From Toxorhynchites rutilus septentrionalis (Eukaryota > Arthropoda > Insecta > Diptera > Culicidae): a stretch of DNA of 64,000 nucleotides. This document shows, in pieces, positions 11,557-22,146 of the stretch. Under the pieces are notes generated by a model. The model did not search any database. It was not told where the DNA came from and worked only from the letters and a program-made list of their open reading frames with translations. Position numbers and translations under genes: made by a program. The stretch spans positions 71,962,042-72,026,041 of the forward strand of contig NC_073746.1 of the NCBI RefSeq assembly GCF_029784135.1. Direction: 5' to 3'. How positions within the stretch are numbered: position 1 is the stretch's first letter; each line of letters begins with the position of its first letter.

Positions 11557-11715
11557 AACCAGTAATTTTTTTCACTTTACCGTTGAAATATTTAATTTTC
11601 GTCTGAAATAAGTCATAATTGAAAATAAAAAAAAAGGACTGTATATAATCGAGTCTAAAATTGTATATAATCGAATCATATATAATCGAGTCTGTATATA
11701 ATCGAATCCGACCTG
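11557..11715 (-). mobile_element. Fragment of a pogo-like element family
   Basis: The right edge CCGACCTG followed by TA matches the terminus of the element at 40191-41576, and the interior matches the start of the copy at 59091. The terminal zone holds four direct copies of TATAATCGA. The left side stops exactly where the Helitron ends; the missing half is not found on the Helitron's other side. Confidence 0.7.
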
Positions 11716-11930
11716 TATTGTACACGCACCAAAATTCAAGCAATGATATAACGTCTTCGAGAACATTATTATATTTTTTGTAAATATATTTCGGCTCATT
11801 CTGCACTGCACTGCTACCTCATTGGCACAGGACTTCGTTTACTCGATTCCGTAAGTCGCCGTAAGTTTTGAAGGAATGACATGGTGTTCATTTGAATATC
11901 CATCAATTTATTGCACAATGGTCCAGGAAG

Positions 11931-12131
11931 CTGGACAAAAACTGTGTTCGGACAAAGTTGTTACATATGATAGAGCGCTTATTTTTATGTTGTCAAAAAT
12001 AGGGTGTCCAAAAGTGGAAATTCGTATCTACAAGTTGACAGTTATTCTCTGGACAAAAACTGTGTTCGGACAAAGTTGTTACATATGATAGAGCGCTTAT
12101 TTTTATGTTGTCAATAATAGGGTGTCCAAAA
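11931..12131 (+). repeat. Recent 118-bp-spaced duplication
   Basis: A segment of about 80 bp beginning CTGGACAAAAACTGTGTTCGG occurs at 11931 and again at 12050 with almost perfect identity, including the tail AATAGGGTGTCCAAAA. The sequence between the copies is not duplicated. Confidence 0.85.
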
Positions 12132-12362
12132 TTTTCGATGAAATAAAAAAAAATCTGACTTCCTTATCTTTATAAATCGAGGTAAACATAGTTCGACGAT
12201 ATTGTAACCCCAGATATATTAAGCAGCTTTGTAGGACAAAGTTTTTTTCTGTCTCTTAAAATAATCTATATAGCTAACTTATATATTCTACATTGAAACT
12301 GTCTTCGGGCGACTTTTAGAGTTTACTAAGACTAACATTTTGCGATGCAGAACTTGTATATA

Positions 12363-14080
12363 GGGTGGAAGTACCTATCATCGCAATAGTACCTATTATG
12401 GTAATACGAGTGAGCATTTTACTAGTTTAGGAAACATTATTTTTGAAAGCTCTAATATGATTTTGAAACATCAGAAATCTCTTTTTTGTCGATTTTGGTA
12501 CTTAATTCCATGCAAAACATTGTTCTTTGAATGACAAATTTAGTTTGAAAATAGTGTGTCCAATTGATGCTTGCTTCTTAGCATTTTGCTAAGGAATATG
12601 TGGTCAAAATAATGAGATTTTTATGTTGTGAAATGGCTGTTTTGATGCAAGCACAGTGTAGACGCATACATTACAACCTTCTTAATGTTGTGGTTCGACC
12701 AATTTATACGTTGTTATAGAAATAAACATGTATTTTTGTATTTCCACAATTGGTACAACGTTACTTTAATATAGAGAAAACATATTTGATATGGAAAAGG
12801 TAATTTTCTTTTATATCTTTTATTTTTTAAGTGTTTAGTCAACCCAATGCGAATTTTAATTGGACTAACAACACCTAATACTATATGTAGAGCAATCACT
12901 TTTTCTAATATTTCTTCCTTGGGTGAAAATGAATACAACAAAACAGACAGCTTAAACCAAACGACCCGTTCTCAAGCGGGAACACACCTTGGTTTTTATT
13001 TATGAAAATTGAAATAAATTGAATTTGAATTTTCAACACAACTGCTAACATATACAGTTTAACACTTACACTTGTACTAAATTTTGTACAATACACGATC
13101 AGTCATTGATATGAAATTTCACGAAGCAACCAACATTTAAGTTCCAAATATAAATTTTATCTGCTACAATCAATCGTATCACTCACTATACTTGAAATAT
13201 AAAAATGCCCCCGACTTTCATATATTTGCAATGCCGATTTCCTCCGGGCACCTTGGTTTTGATGTCTCTGTTAGGAACCAGCCGCATGTGTCGTCAATTT
13301 CGACCAATCAGAAGTGGGTATTTCCGTTAGGATAGAGGTTGAGATTTTTCAATTGTTCGATAGTTAGTTTCAAGACATATATTATTTTCTTCAATATTAA
13401 AAATTGTTATGGAGTGCCTAAGTACTGAGTACTAAGCGCTTGAAATTGAAAAATTTTCACGATGTGCTCGATTTTCGATTTTCAATTTGTATCCTAATAT
13501 GTTCCCGAAAGACGTAATCCTACGTCAAAAATAGAAACAAAACTTTTTTATTCTTTCCATTTTTTTTATCTACTATAACTACACACAAGAAGCATCCAAG
13601 TATTACATCTCAAAACATGAAGCTTTAAAATGATGCATATCCCATCTTCATTCGTTGGTTTTTCACAAAGTAACAGCGTTTCTAAAATCATTTGAAAACT
13701 TTGATTTCGCGCTTATTCCCATAATTTTTGTCAAGTGTAGAATCAACGACATAGTATTGTATACTAGGAATAAAATTTCGAGGCATATTTTTGTTTAAAA
13801 ATTATTATTATTATTATATATATATTATATATAGGTATACTGATTGCGAAACTTCAGGAACACTATTACCATAATGGGTACCCTTCCATGTACATTTTCA
13901 AACACGTTTTTATGCAATTTAGTCAATTGATCATCGAAATATCAGTTAGAATCTCCGAAACCAGAGTTCAAACTGTTAGAAAAAGTATACTTTTGTATAC
14001 TTTTGAACTAAAATAGAGTATTTATTCGCCAATTTCTGCAAGTTGGTGACATATGTTCTCCATAATTGGTACACTTACCC
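12363..14080. mobile_element. Probable TA-flanked MITE with repeated GTACC..ATTATGG motifs
   Basis: The left edge TA|GGGTGGAAGTACC and the right edge (reverse complement) TA|GGGTAAGTGTACC are imperfect inverted repeats flanked by TA. The motif GTACC with ATTATGG or its complement recurs near 12390, 13878 and 14055. The interior is AT-rich and non-coding (including a TA/TTA tract at 13801-13834). The boundaries are uncertain and it could be two overlapping repeats. Confidence 0.45.
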
Positions 14081-15595
14081 TATCCTAATTTTACTAAAAG
14101 TTTACAAAGCGTTCAAAAGTGGAAGATTTCAACCCCATTTCAAACCCGCCACCACTCTGTTAAGACGGTTCTTGATTTGGCTCGTTTTTCGCGACCACTT
14201 GAAAGAACTTTTTGGTAGTAGTTTTGAAAAAAGGATCCCGTTAGGTTTCACATTCATTTTCGCGTATACTTTGTGCTCCGAATTGGTGTTTATTAGACTA
14301 TGGGCAATTTTGTGTTTTGGTTGTAGATAGGTGTGGTACGTCTGAAACGAGGAACGATCAGAGATCGTTCGAATCTCCCAAACTTGCTTAACCCTTTGTA
14401 AAATTTGTTGTAGTAAGACAATTGATTCTGTGCTTCCAAATATGTACTTCTATATTATTCTAAAGATCTATATGGTATTTCTGAGTGTCAAAGCACTTGT
14501 TTTACCGCATATGAAGCGCATCTGTTGTATGTTGTGAGCATTGACGTGAAAATAACCTGTGCCTTGTTAATTTGAGACCTTTGGCGATCACATTACAATC
14601 ATTCATCCAGCTTAAATGTTGTGAAGCGTTGCCTTAAAAAACTTTGAGATACAAAAAAAGATGGTACCAGCTAGTGGCGTAGTAAACGCGTGGTGGGGGA
14701 GGGGGCGGATGGTCCGCTTCGGGTGTCACCCTTAGAGGAGAGGCATCCATGATCATGACGAGTATACTATATTGAAAAAAAAACATGATTTTGAATGAAG
14801 GTACCCGGTTATTACTTATGGTATTATCTAACAATACAAGTCACTTTGGAAAAGTCCATTTTATTGAATTTTTCCTTGTTTTTTTAAGTTCATTATTTCG
14901 TCAGACTACATTTTTCATTTCTGTCCTGGGGTATAAATTGAAAGTCTCGAAAACGAGGTTACGTTCGAAGTACAGGGTTGGAGTGCTGATACCGGATGAA
15001 CGAAGCGGTATGAAAATAACATTGTTCGAGAGATAAAAGATCTGCGAGAGATGTTTTTTGTTTACTTATTGGCCATAAAAACTTGTTTCAATAGCTCAAA
15101 ACTGCTTCGAGAGCAAATTAATTAAATCATTATAAAAAGCGATAACTTCTTGAAATTTCATTTCACTCTCGATTGGTCTGCGGTTGATGCATGATGCAAG
15201 ATTCGTCGATTTAGCTTTAGCTTTAGCTTAGAATCGACGTGTTGTGTGTGACATTTTAAGAACAGTTTAATCTGACCGCTCGAGCAGAAATGTTTCTGAG
15301 CCACACTGGTCTGTTGTTAAAAGTTTGTGGCAAACCCGATGGAGTGCTCATTATAATGCTGGGAAACCAATTTGTGGGCTGATCACAGCCACTGGAGTAT
15401 TGTGCGACTCAAATACTTGATTAAGTGCACGGTCCCTTCTACCATAATTGTATTATTTAATACAAAATCAAGCGCAGAATATTTGCAAACCAATGGACCA
15501 TCTCTGAGTAATGTTGTGGTCAGACTTAAGACACTGGAAATTTTTTCCCTGTTGAAAGGAGCATTCTAGTTGAAATGATCATTAAGAAGGTTTTA
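14081..15595. other. Non-coding stretch, no gene recognised
   Basis: The open frames (14043-14330, 14785-15036) match nothing known. The only clear local structure is the small hairpin with a TAGCTT microsatellite loop at 15204-15239. Confidence 0.45.
15204..15239. repeat. Hairpin with (TAGCTT)3 loop
   Basis: CGTCGATT (15204-15211) and its perfect complement AATCGACG (15232-15239) flank three TAGCTT-type units. Confidence 0.8.
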
Positions 15596-15599
15596 TAAA

Positions 15600-16068
15600 A
15601 ATTCAACGATTAAAATTTGCTACTGAAAGGAGGTGAAAGACCTACTGGACCCGGGCCAACGATGAAGGACGGAAGTTCGGAGTGCATTGGTCATTTTCAT
15701 CAGGGATTACAAAAACGGTCAAAATCCTCTAAAGAAGTAAACTAGCTACTACAATGTTTCGGAAAGGCAGCTTTTGTTTGAAATACCAAGACTCCGTAGA
15801 CATGTGAAGGCCGCTGAAATTTATTCTAATGATGCCATTAATGAGATTGCATCGGATGTGTTACAGTTCATCATGAAGTGGGACTTCGGACCATAAATCG
15901 GTTCCAAATCTTACAGTGAATCTGAAGCTGTTTCTAAACGTGTACGTTTCTGTGGCATCACGTGGAGAAGCCAGTGATGCCACAGAAACCAGAGTTGATA
16001 TTGAAATTGCGGTCAACAATGGGTCAGCCATACCGTTATTGAAAACATTAATTAATAAAAACCCATAA
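15600..16068 (+). pseudogene. hAT-type transposase C-terminal relic (dimerisation region)
   Basis: One frame reads FEIPRLRRHVKAAEI...LQFIMKWDFGP, then a stop, then VPNLTVNLKLFLNVYVSVAS. This matches the C-terminal block of hAT transposases related to ZMYM1-like proteins, where such a block precedes a conserved ERSFSKLK segment. Here homology ends right after VSVAS, at a perfect 16-bp inverted repeat (15946-15989), and an unrelated frame runs to TAA at 16066-16068. The upstream part (DPGQRRRTEVRSALV) is weaker. No terminal repeats were found. Confidence 0.6.
15946..15989. repeat. Perfect 16-bp inverted repeat with 12-nt spacer
   Basis: GTTTCTGTGGCATCAC (15946-15961) is followed 12 nt later by its exact reverse complement (15974-15989), inside the hAT relic at the point where protein homology stops. 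Confidence 0.97.
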
Positions 16069-16139
16069 TAAAGTAGTGTTAATGTAATGTTAATATGGTA
16101 AGCAATACCATAATGATGCCCTCACTAGGAATATGGCCA

Positions 16140-17560
16140 TTTTTTTTAATTCGAGCCACTCAAAAAACAATTTATTTTTCTGCCAATACAAAACAGATAT
16201 CGCTTTCAGTTATTCCAGTTACAAATTTGCTAGGTAAACTGTAAACATCCAAATGAATTTCTCTTATCTCAAGTGAACCACAAATAAATTGCAGTAGAAG
16301 TCAGATATTGCCTCCCATGGCATCGCTCTTTGCGTCTTTTTTGTAGAAAAGTGTAGAAAACTTGAAATCCACTTCAAGATTGGCTCGATTGCATCTATTT
16401 CCCCTCGGTACGGTCGAAACTATCAAGCATCTGTGGGTTTATGATGTACAACAGCAGCAGCAGCCCGAGAAGACCACGAAAGACTGATTGACTGCAGCAT
16501 GAAAAGAAAAACCACACACACGCCAGAAGGGGGCGCTACTGCAGTGATAGAAATCTACGCTCCCTCTCTCGCTCGCTCAAGCGATCGCTGCGAATGCCCC
16601 CGATCCGGGATCATTTGCGACGTTAATAAAAACCAATAACAAGACCACAAGTCCACAGTCCACTACCCCATCTACCCCGGCACTACGTGACCCCAACGTT
16701 GGATTCATCCGCATCCCCATTTTCTGTTCGGTTTGGTTTGGGTGTGCAGCAATAAACTTGTTCATCAGATAGTGACGATTTTTTATGGTTTGCTACTCGA
16801 CTGGCCACCACTGATAGATAAGTTGCAGGGGAAATAAATTGGAAGGCATGAGGATTAATTAGTGAAATCTTTGTATCTCTGGAATGCTGCGAACGCATGC
16901 GATGAATAGGCTAATCGATGAAACTTGCATTTGCGATTCATTAATCTTGATCATTAACCTTGTTGCATGGAATTACGGTAGCAAATTTTAGCTAACAAAT
17001 AACTCGATTAAACAACCCCGCGCTCCGGAACAGCTGCCGAGTTTGAAAGAGGGCTAATTACCAAGAGGATAATTCATTCCCGTAACAGATGACACAAAAG
17101 TCGTTTTAAATTCCCAGCAGCGCATTTAATTTGAAAACAAACTTTCAAGCTCGCAAAAGATTTTTCCTTCGGCAGGGAGCAAAATTTGCAACCCTCGTTT
17201 CGAGGAACGGGAGAAGAATAGAGAGCAGCTGAAGGGAGAGAAAAAAAAAACAAAAACATAGGTCTAATCGTGGAAAAAATCTGCCATCTGGTCACTCCCG
17301 CTGCTAGCTGACCCAGATGTAAATGAAGGGAAGGTGAGCGCGCCCGGGTCAAGCTAATGCTGATGGTGGCGATTTTGGTCAAAAGCAGGATGACCGTTGA
17401 CGTGTGTACACCCTTCCTCTTTTTTTGCATCAGTGACATGCTGACCCGTTTACCTCACGCTGAACCCACGCGTGTCATTGCGGAGGACACATGTCGGGAG
17501 AGAAGATAAGGGATGGGTTTAGGGTGTAGGTAATGTAGATATTTGTATAAAGCTGTGAAG
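16140..17560. other. GC-richer island with AT-rich motif clusters, no gene recognised
   Basis: The sequence looks single-copy. Between 16850 and 17010 are ATTAATTAG, GCTAATCGATG, TTCATTAATC and TTGATCATTAACC, the kind of motifs bound by homeodomain factors. The small open frames (16577-16765, 17074-17439) match nothing I know. An enhancer within host non-coding DNA is an inference. Confidence 0.4.
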
Positions 17561-18342
17561 TTATAACCTTGGGGAGAAAAATTCCAGTCGGGAAGTCCAA
17601 TTCTCGATCCCTTTTGATATCAATAGAGGCCGTATATCGGTGTTAACATGGAGAATGTTGGCATCCAATGCGTTAATCATCTGTGGCCCAACGGCGCATA
17701 TCAGAGACTTTACAAAGCCACACAAAAATGCAACTTTTTAGTGAGGAGGTGAAGTGATCACCTGTGGGGGGCAAAGTGGTCACTCGCACATATCACGCTA
17801 GAAGAGATAGATTTATGCGTGTTTTCTTAGCCAAATTTGTTTAAATCATTATTAAATAGTAGGTACATTAGGTTGCCTATGAAAATGGTAATCTCTAATT
17901 TCAAAAAGTTACCTCATAAACCTCAGCTAATATTTTGCAAAGGGTATATTATCGTAGAAATCAACATATCGCAGCAAGTTCCGAATGGAAAATTGAGATA
18001 ACTATTTTTAATTGGTACCCAAAACCATACGTTAAACCATACGTAAAGTCCCCGAGAGTCGATTTTTGACAACAAATTTTTTTTCGAGATGACACTAGAT
18101 CTCGACGTTTCATGCAATTTGGCATAAAAAAAATTCGAAAACTCCGATTTCCTTTACTCTCCCCTTAGGTGATTTTTCGATTTTCAAAAAATTCAAACTT
18201 TGACCGCTTTGCGCCACTCTCCCTTAAGTCCGATTGAGCTGATATTTGGCATAGGGTGTTTTTTCGAGGTGGTAAATATTTCGTATAGGGTATCTTCTTG
18301 AAATTTTAGGGTCTATTTTTTCTCATACATTCATTGGCACCC
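17561..18342. other. Repetitive non-coding DNA flanking the Harbinger insertion
   Basis: AT-rich sequence with recurrent phrases such as CTCTCCCTTAAG/CTCTCCCCTTAG. The Harbinger element was inserted here at TTA; the host repeat resumes at 21875 (CTCATACAT on the left and ATGTATGAAATGAG on the right form an inverted pair across the site). No gene seen. Confidence 0.5.
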
Positions 18343-18418
18343 TTAGGCGGCTCGCACACCGAAGAAATCAGCAATACGCAACATGCAACAGGAAACATAT
18401 TTCGTTTATCAGTTTCGA

Positions 18419-19266
18419 GGAGCATTGACTATCAGACGGAATGAACATGCTTTTAAAGTTAAAATTATGAATGAAAATTGTCTTCTCCGTATCAAATAAG
18501 TATTCTATTTAAACTAAAATACCTTGTTTCATGTGATGAAGGAATCTCATATGAAAATTATATCTGAAGACAACTTATATTATAATGAAAAGTAAAAATA
18601 TCGGAAATGTATAGACGAATGGTTAAATAAGAGTTGGAAATAAGCGTTTCAGGTAAATCATTAATATGAAGTAGCAATTTTCATTCAAATTTAAACATTT
18701 TAAAACTGGCTTCATGCTTTCTAATCTGATAGAGATTATACTATCGAGTTTGGGATCCAAATTATGGCTCCTCGTTGAAAGTCGCCACCAGACGTTGACA
18801 CTGCACCACTGTCATCGCGAATCTGCGCTGACGCATTGAGCTTCGTTTACTAGTTTAGGGGAGCGTCAAAGAAAAAAAGATTTTCAGGTGGAATGAAACC
18901 ATTTTTTAAATTAAAATTATGAATGGAAACTAAGTTTTCCGTATCAAAATAGTATTCTTTTTGAATGAAAAAAAACCTTTTTTTGCAGGTGGTGAAAAAA
19001 TTTCATAGGTAAATTGTTTTCGAAGGCAACTTTATATTATAATGAAAATATTCAGTAACAATGTTGGAAATGTATTGACAATTGGTTAAATAAAACTCGG
19101 AAATACGTGTTTCAAGTAACTAAATAACATTATGTAAAACTTTTCATTCAAATTCTAACATTTTAAACTGGCTCTGTGTCTTCTGGTTTGATAGAGATTA
19201 CACTAACGAATTTGGGACCCAAATTATGCCCCACCAGTCGTCGACACTGTCGCACTGTCATCGCGA
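18419..19266 (+). repeat. Tandem duplication of about 405 bp upstream of the transposase
   Basis: Copy A (about 18419-18826) and copy B (about 18860-19266) align along their length, from (G)GGAGC and GGAATGAA to TCATCGCGAAT. Copy B runs directly into the transposase ATG at 19267; in copy A the same position reads AATCTG, so only B provides the start. The unit probably includes the transposase promoter and leader, hence a duplicated promoter. A reversed relic is at 6310-6475. Confidence 0.75.
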
Positions 19267-21484
19267 ATGAAGAATCTCTTGTTCAAAACGTCATCTGATG
19301 AAGACGAAGTGATAATGTTGTGGCAAATTTTGAGAAAGAAAAGAAAAAGGAGACGATATTGGATTCATTCAGCGTTTGAAGCGTTGAGTAAACATGGAGC
19401 CAGTATATGTGCTCAAGAATTGAAAACGCATCCCACACAGTTTCCAAACTGGGAGGCGATCTGGCGTAGTGGTAACATCCATGCCTCTTACGCTAAAGGT
19501 CACGAGTTCAATTCTCACTCCCGACATTCTTCCAAAAATGGAAGTAAAAAGTGACGAACCAGCTAAATGAGCTGAAAATCACTATAATACAGATAAAAAA
19601 AAAGTTTCCAAACTGTTACCGAATGAGTCCGAGTACTTTGGGAACATATTACTAAACAAGACACCAATTACAGATATGCGATCAGCCCACAGGAAGAACT
19701 TTTAATCACATTAAGGTAAGATCAATTCAATAAAACTTATATCAGTGTATACTTACATTAATGATATAATTAAAAAAAAACAAAACAAAATTGATATTAT
19801 GAATTCCTATCGTCATTAACTGACGACATTTTGGGTGAAAAATTCTGAATAAATGTTGCTGCAGATGAAACCTTTCCTCCACCATATTCTGTTGTTGAAC
19901 ACAAATGCGAATAAGTTGTGTAATTGGGAGCATTTGATTGGACTCAGTAGTTGGAATCAACAGGGCTTGGTATTACTACGAATGAATTGATTTGTAATAT
20001 ATTATCGCACAATAGTTCATCTAGTGTTTTGAGAGTTCTCTTTTTTAAACTGCCTCTTTTGATAGTCGCTTAACTTTGCAATATCAGGGAGTAAACTTTT
20101 CAAGAATTCCAAACCTGGATTACTCTTTTCTACTGCAGAAACTCATGTCTATGAAACACTTGTCAACTTCATTAGGGGTTTTTGGTGGAATTTTTCGTCG
20201 TTTCATTCCTCGAATGCTTGCATTATCCGAGCGCTGGGCGTGAGTGGGTTTATTTTTCTCCTCTGGGGGTTTATCACATGTCACATCTTGGGAGTTTGTA
20301 GCAGATGCGATAATTTCAGATACATCAAATTCAAAGTCACTGTTTTCTTATGATATTTGCTCTGTTTCGGTAGGTAGATTACTTTGTTGCGCTTTGGATT
20401 TCATAAAAGGCGTAAGGAACTGCATCACGTCCTTCAAATAATAATCTTTAGTTCTTTTGGCTCCGCTTCCTTATGGTGGTTGTTTCATACTTCTCGAAAA
20501 TGCCGTCCGAAGATTTTTCCATTTTTCTTTGCATTGAGAAACTGAAAAATAAAACAATAAAAAAATATAATTATAGAAAATTTTTGCAGGTATTTGGCTA
20601 CAACTGCATGGCCACAAGTGCATCCTTTCAAGCCGCTCACCCATATATTTATGAGAGAAGACACTACTATAGTATTGGTAGTAAAAGAATGTACAAAGGC
20701 TATATAGAATGTTCTTCAACCGCTATATATGCCTGTTCCGACAGAAGCCATTTGGGAATCGACAGCGCAACGATACTATGAATTATGGGACCTTCCAAAC
20801 TGCAAATGCTCAATCGATGGGAAGCATTGTCGGATAAACAAATTTTTCAAGACTGGATCGCATTATTATAATAACAAGAGTTTTTTTTCGGTGGTTCTGA
20901 TGGCCTGCGCCAATGCTGATGGGATATTTTTATCAAATGATGTTGGGGAAGCAGGTAGAATGAGAGACGGTGGCCTTTTTCGCTCTTCCGCTCTTGGAAG
21001 ATTGCTAGACAAGGAAAAACTCCTTAGTCCGGAGGCAACACCATTGCCAAATGACGAGCTCGATTTTCATTTTACTTTGTGGGAGATCAGGCGTTCCCTT
21101 TAGAAAAAAAACCTAATGCGACCATACCCACAAGGGTTTCTCGATAATGAAAAACGAATATTTAATTATAGTCTATCAAGAGGGCAAAAAAGTATAGAAT
21201 GTGCATTCGGAATGCTAACTTTCAAATTTGAAATTTTTCAAAGGCCAATATTATGTCAAGAAGAGTCAGCTATTTCAATAATTGAAAGTGCCTGTGTGTT
21301 CTTCATAACTTTATAAAACTCAGAGAGGGTACGTTTTCAATTCCACAGGTTACAAAACATAACCGCTTGTATAGAAATATTCTTGCTCATAATTCATCAA
21401 CAAATAAAAACTCCTCCTGAATTACGAGATTACTTGAAATCATATTTTTTTAAGGCCAGAAAACGCCTTACAATGGCAAGATAA
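19267..21484 (+). pseudogene. PIF/Harbinger transposase, two exons, interrupted
   Basis: Exon 1 is 19267-19715: MKNLLFKTSSDEDE, a basic KKRKRRRYW run typical of the family's N-terminus, then QELKTHPTQF, where a SINE (19452-19602) intrudes, and CYRMS...EELLITLR ending at GT. A frameshift and an in-frame stop lie after the SINE. The intron 19716-20589 has GTAAGA and TTTTTGCAG. Exon 2 (20590-21484) continues as YLATTAW...YMPVPTEAIW, CSIDGKHCRI (first catalytic D), VDVGE-like NDVGEAGR, MRPYPQGFL and SIECAFGML (near the third acidic residue). Small frameshifts near 21085 and 21300 remove function. Its intron contains exon 2 of the opposite-strand MADF gene. Confidence 0.9.
19452..19602 (+). mobile_element. 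Short tRNA-headed SINE, family B, inside Harbinger exon 1
   Basis: AGTTTCCAAACTG flanks it at 19439-19451 and 19603-19615 (13-bp duplication). The head carries the A box TGGCGTAGTGG and the B-box-like GAGTTCAATTCTC at tRNA-like spacing, followed by a tail of about 75 bp and an A run. Removing it rejoins ...THPTQFPN with CYRMS in the transposase frame. It differs from SINE family A. Confidence 0.92.
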
Positions 21485-21662
21485 CTATATTGTATAATTA
21501 AGATCGATTTGGAAAAATAAATTCTTGCACAACACTTACCATATAGTTTTAATCAACTTCTAATTGCACCCCATACTTTCTCCACAACATCCGGTCGTCG
21601 ATAATCATAAATACATTCGTATTTCTTAACAACTTGATTTTAAATGCTGCATCGTCTGACAT
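19797..21662 (-). pseudogene. Harbinger MADF-BESS accessory gene, two exons, interlocked with the transposase
   Basis: In Harbinger elements the second protein carries a Myb/MADF DNA-binding domain and helps the transposase find its ends. Exon 1 (21662-21540) starts MSDD and, after a frameshift, reads KKYECIYDYRRPDVVEKVWG. The donor GTAAGT follows at 21539. The acceptor ATTTTTCAG precedes 20541, where exon 2 reads SQCKEKWKNLRTAF; joining them gives ...KLYVSQCKEKW in frame. Further on is FLKSLLPDIAKLSDYQK, a BESS motif, with stop TAA at 19799-19797. Internal stops (after MKQPP and EQIS) and a frameshift before BESS disable it. Its intron (21539-20542) contains all of transposase exon 2. Confidence 0.85.
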
Positions 21663-22146
21663 TTTGTAAACAAACTGCTTGATGAACAAAACATGTCAAA
21701 TTATGAGCAATATAGTTGCTTTTCAACCAACAAGCCGTGTTGCTAGCAATATATGTTGGTCTACGAAGGTGATAGCAATATCGTATTGCGTAGGTGTGCG
21801 AGATCAACAAAAATTAAATGGAGAAAACTATTGGCGATAATATTGCTTATTGCTCCGGTGTGCGAGCCGCCTTAAGGTACATGTATGAAATGAGCTAGGC
21901 CTATTCACCTAGAATCGTAATTGAAATTTTCTCATACGTACAAAAACGTAGTAAGAAACACATAACGTTTTTCAAAATGAGGCGCCTAGTCCATCTTAGA
22001 TAATTGTATTCTGTGAGAAGATAGATGGTTTTGTCGCTTAACGATACTCAAAGGTTTTGTTTCACAATTTCGAGTACACTAAGGGTAAAAATGACACCTG
22101 GTTTGCCTTTAACTGACATGCACAAAGAGATCATTGTTTTTTGTAG

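Larger units (their letters stand above)
18346..21871 (+). mobile_element. PIF/Harbinger DNA transposon, both ends present
   Basis: The ends GGCGGCTCGCACACCG (18346) and CGGTGTGCGAGCCGCC (to 21871) are perfect inverted repeats over 16 bp and are flanked by TTA at 18343-18345 and 21872-21874, the 3-bp target duplication typical of the family. It encodes a DDE transposase on plus and a MADF-BESS accessory protein on minus, the usual two-gene set. Both genes are broken, and a SINE sits in transposase exon 1. The 5' region carries a tandem duplication of about 405 bp. Confidence 0.95.
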
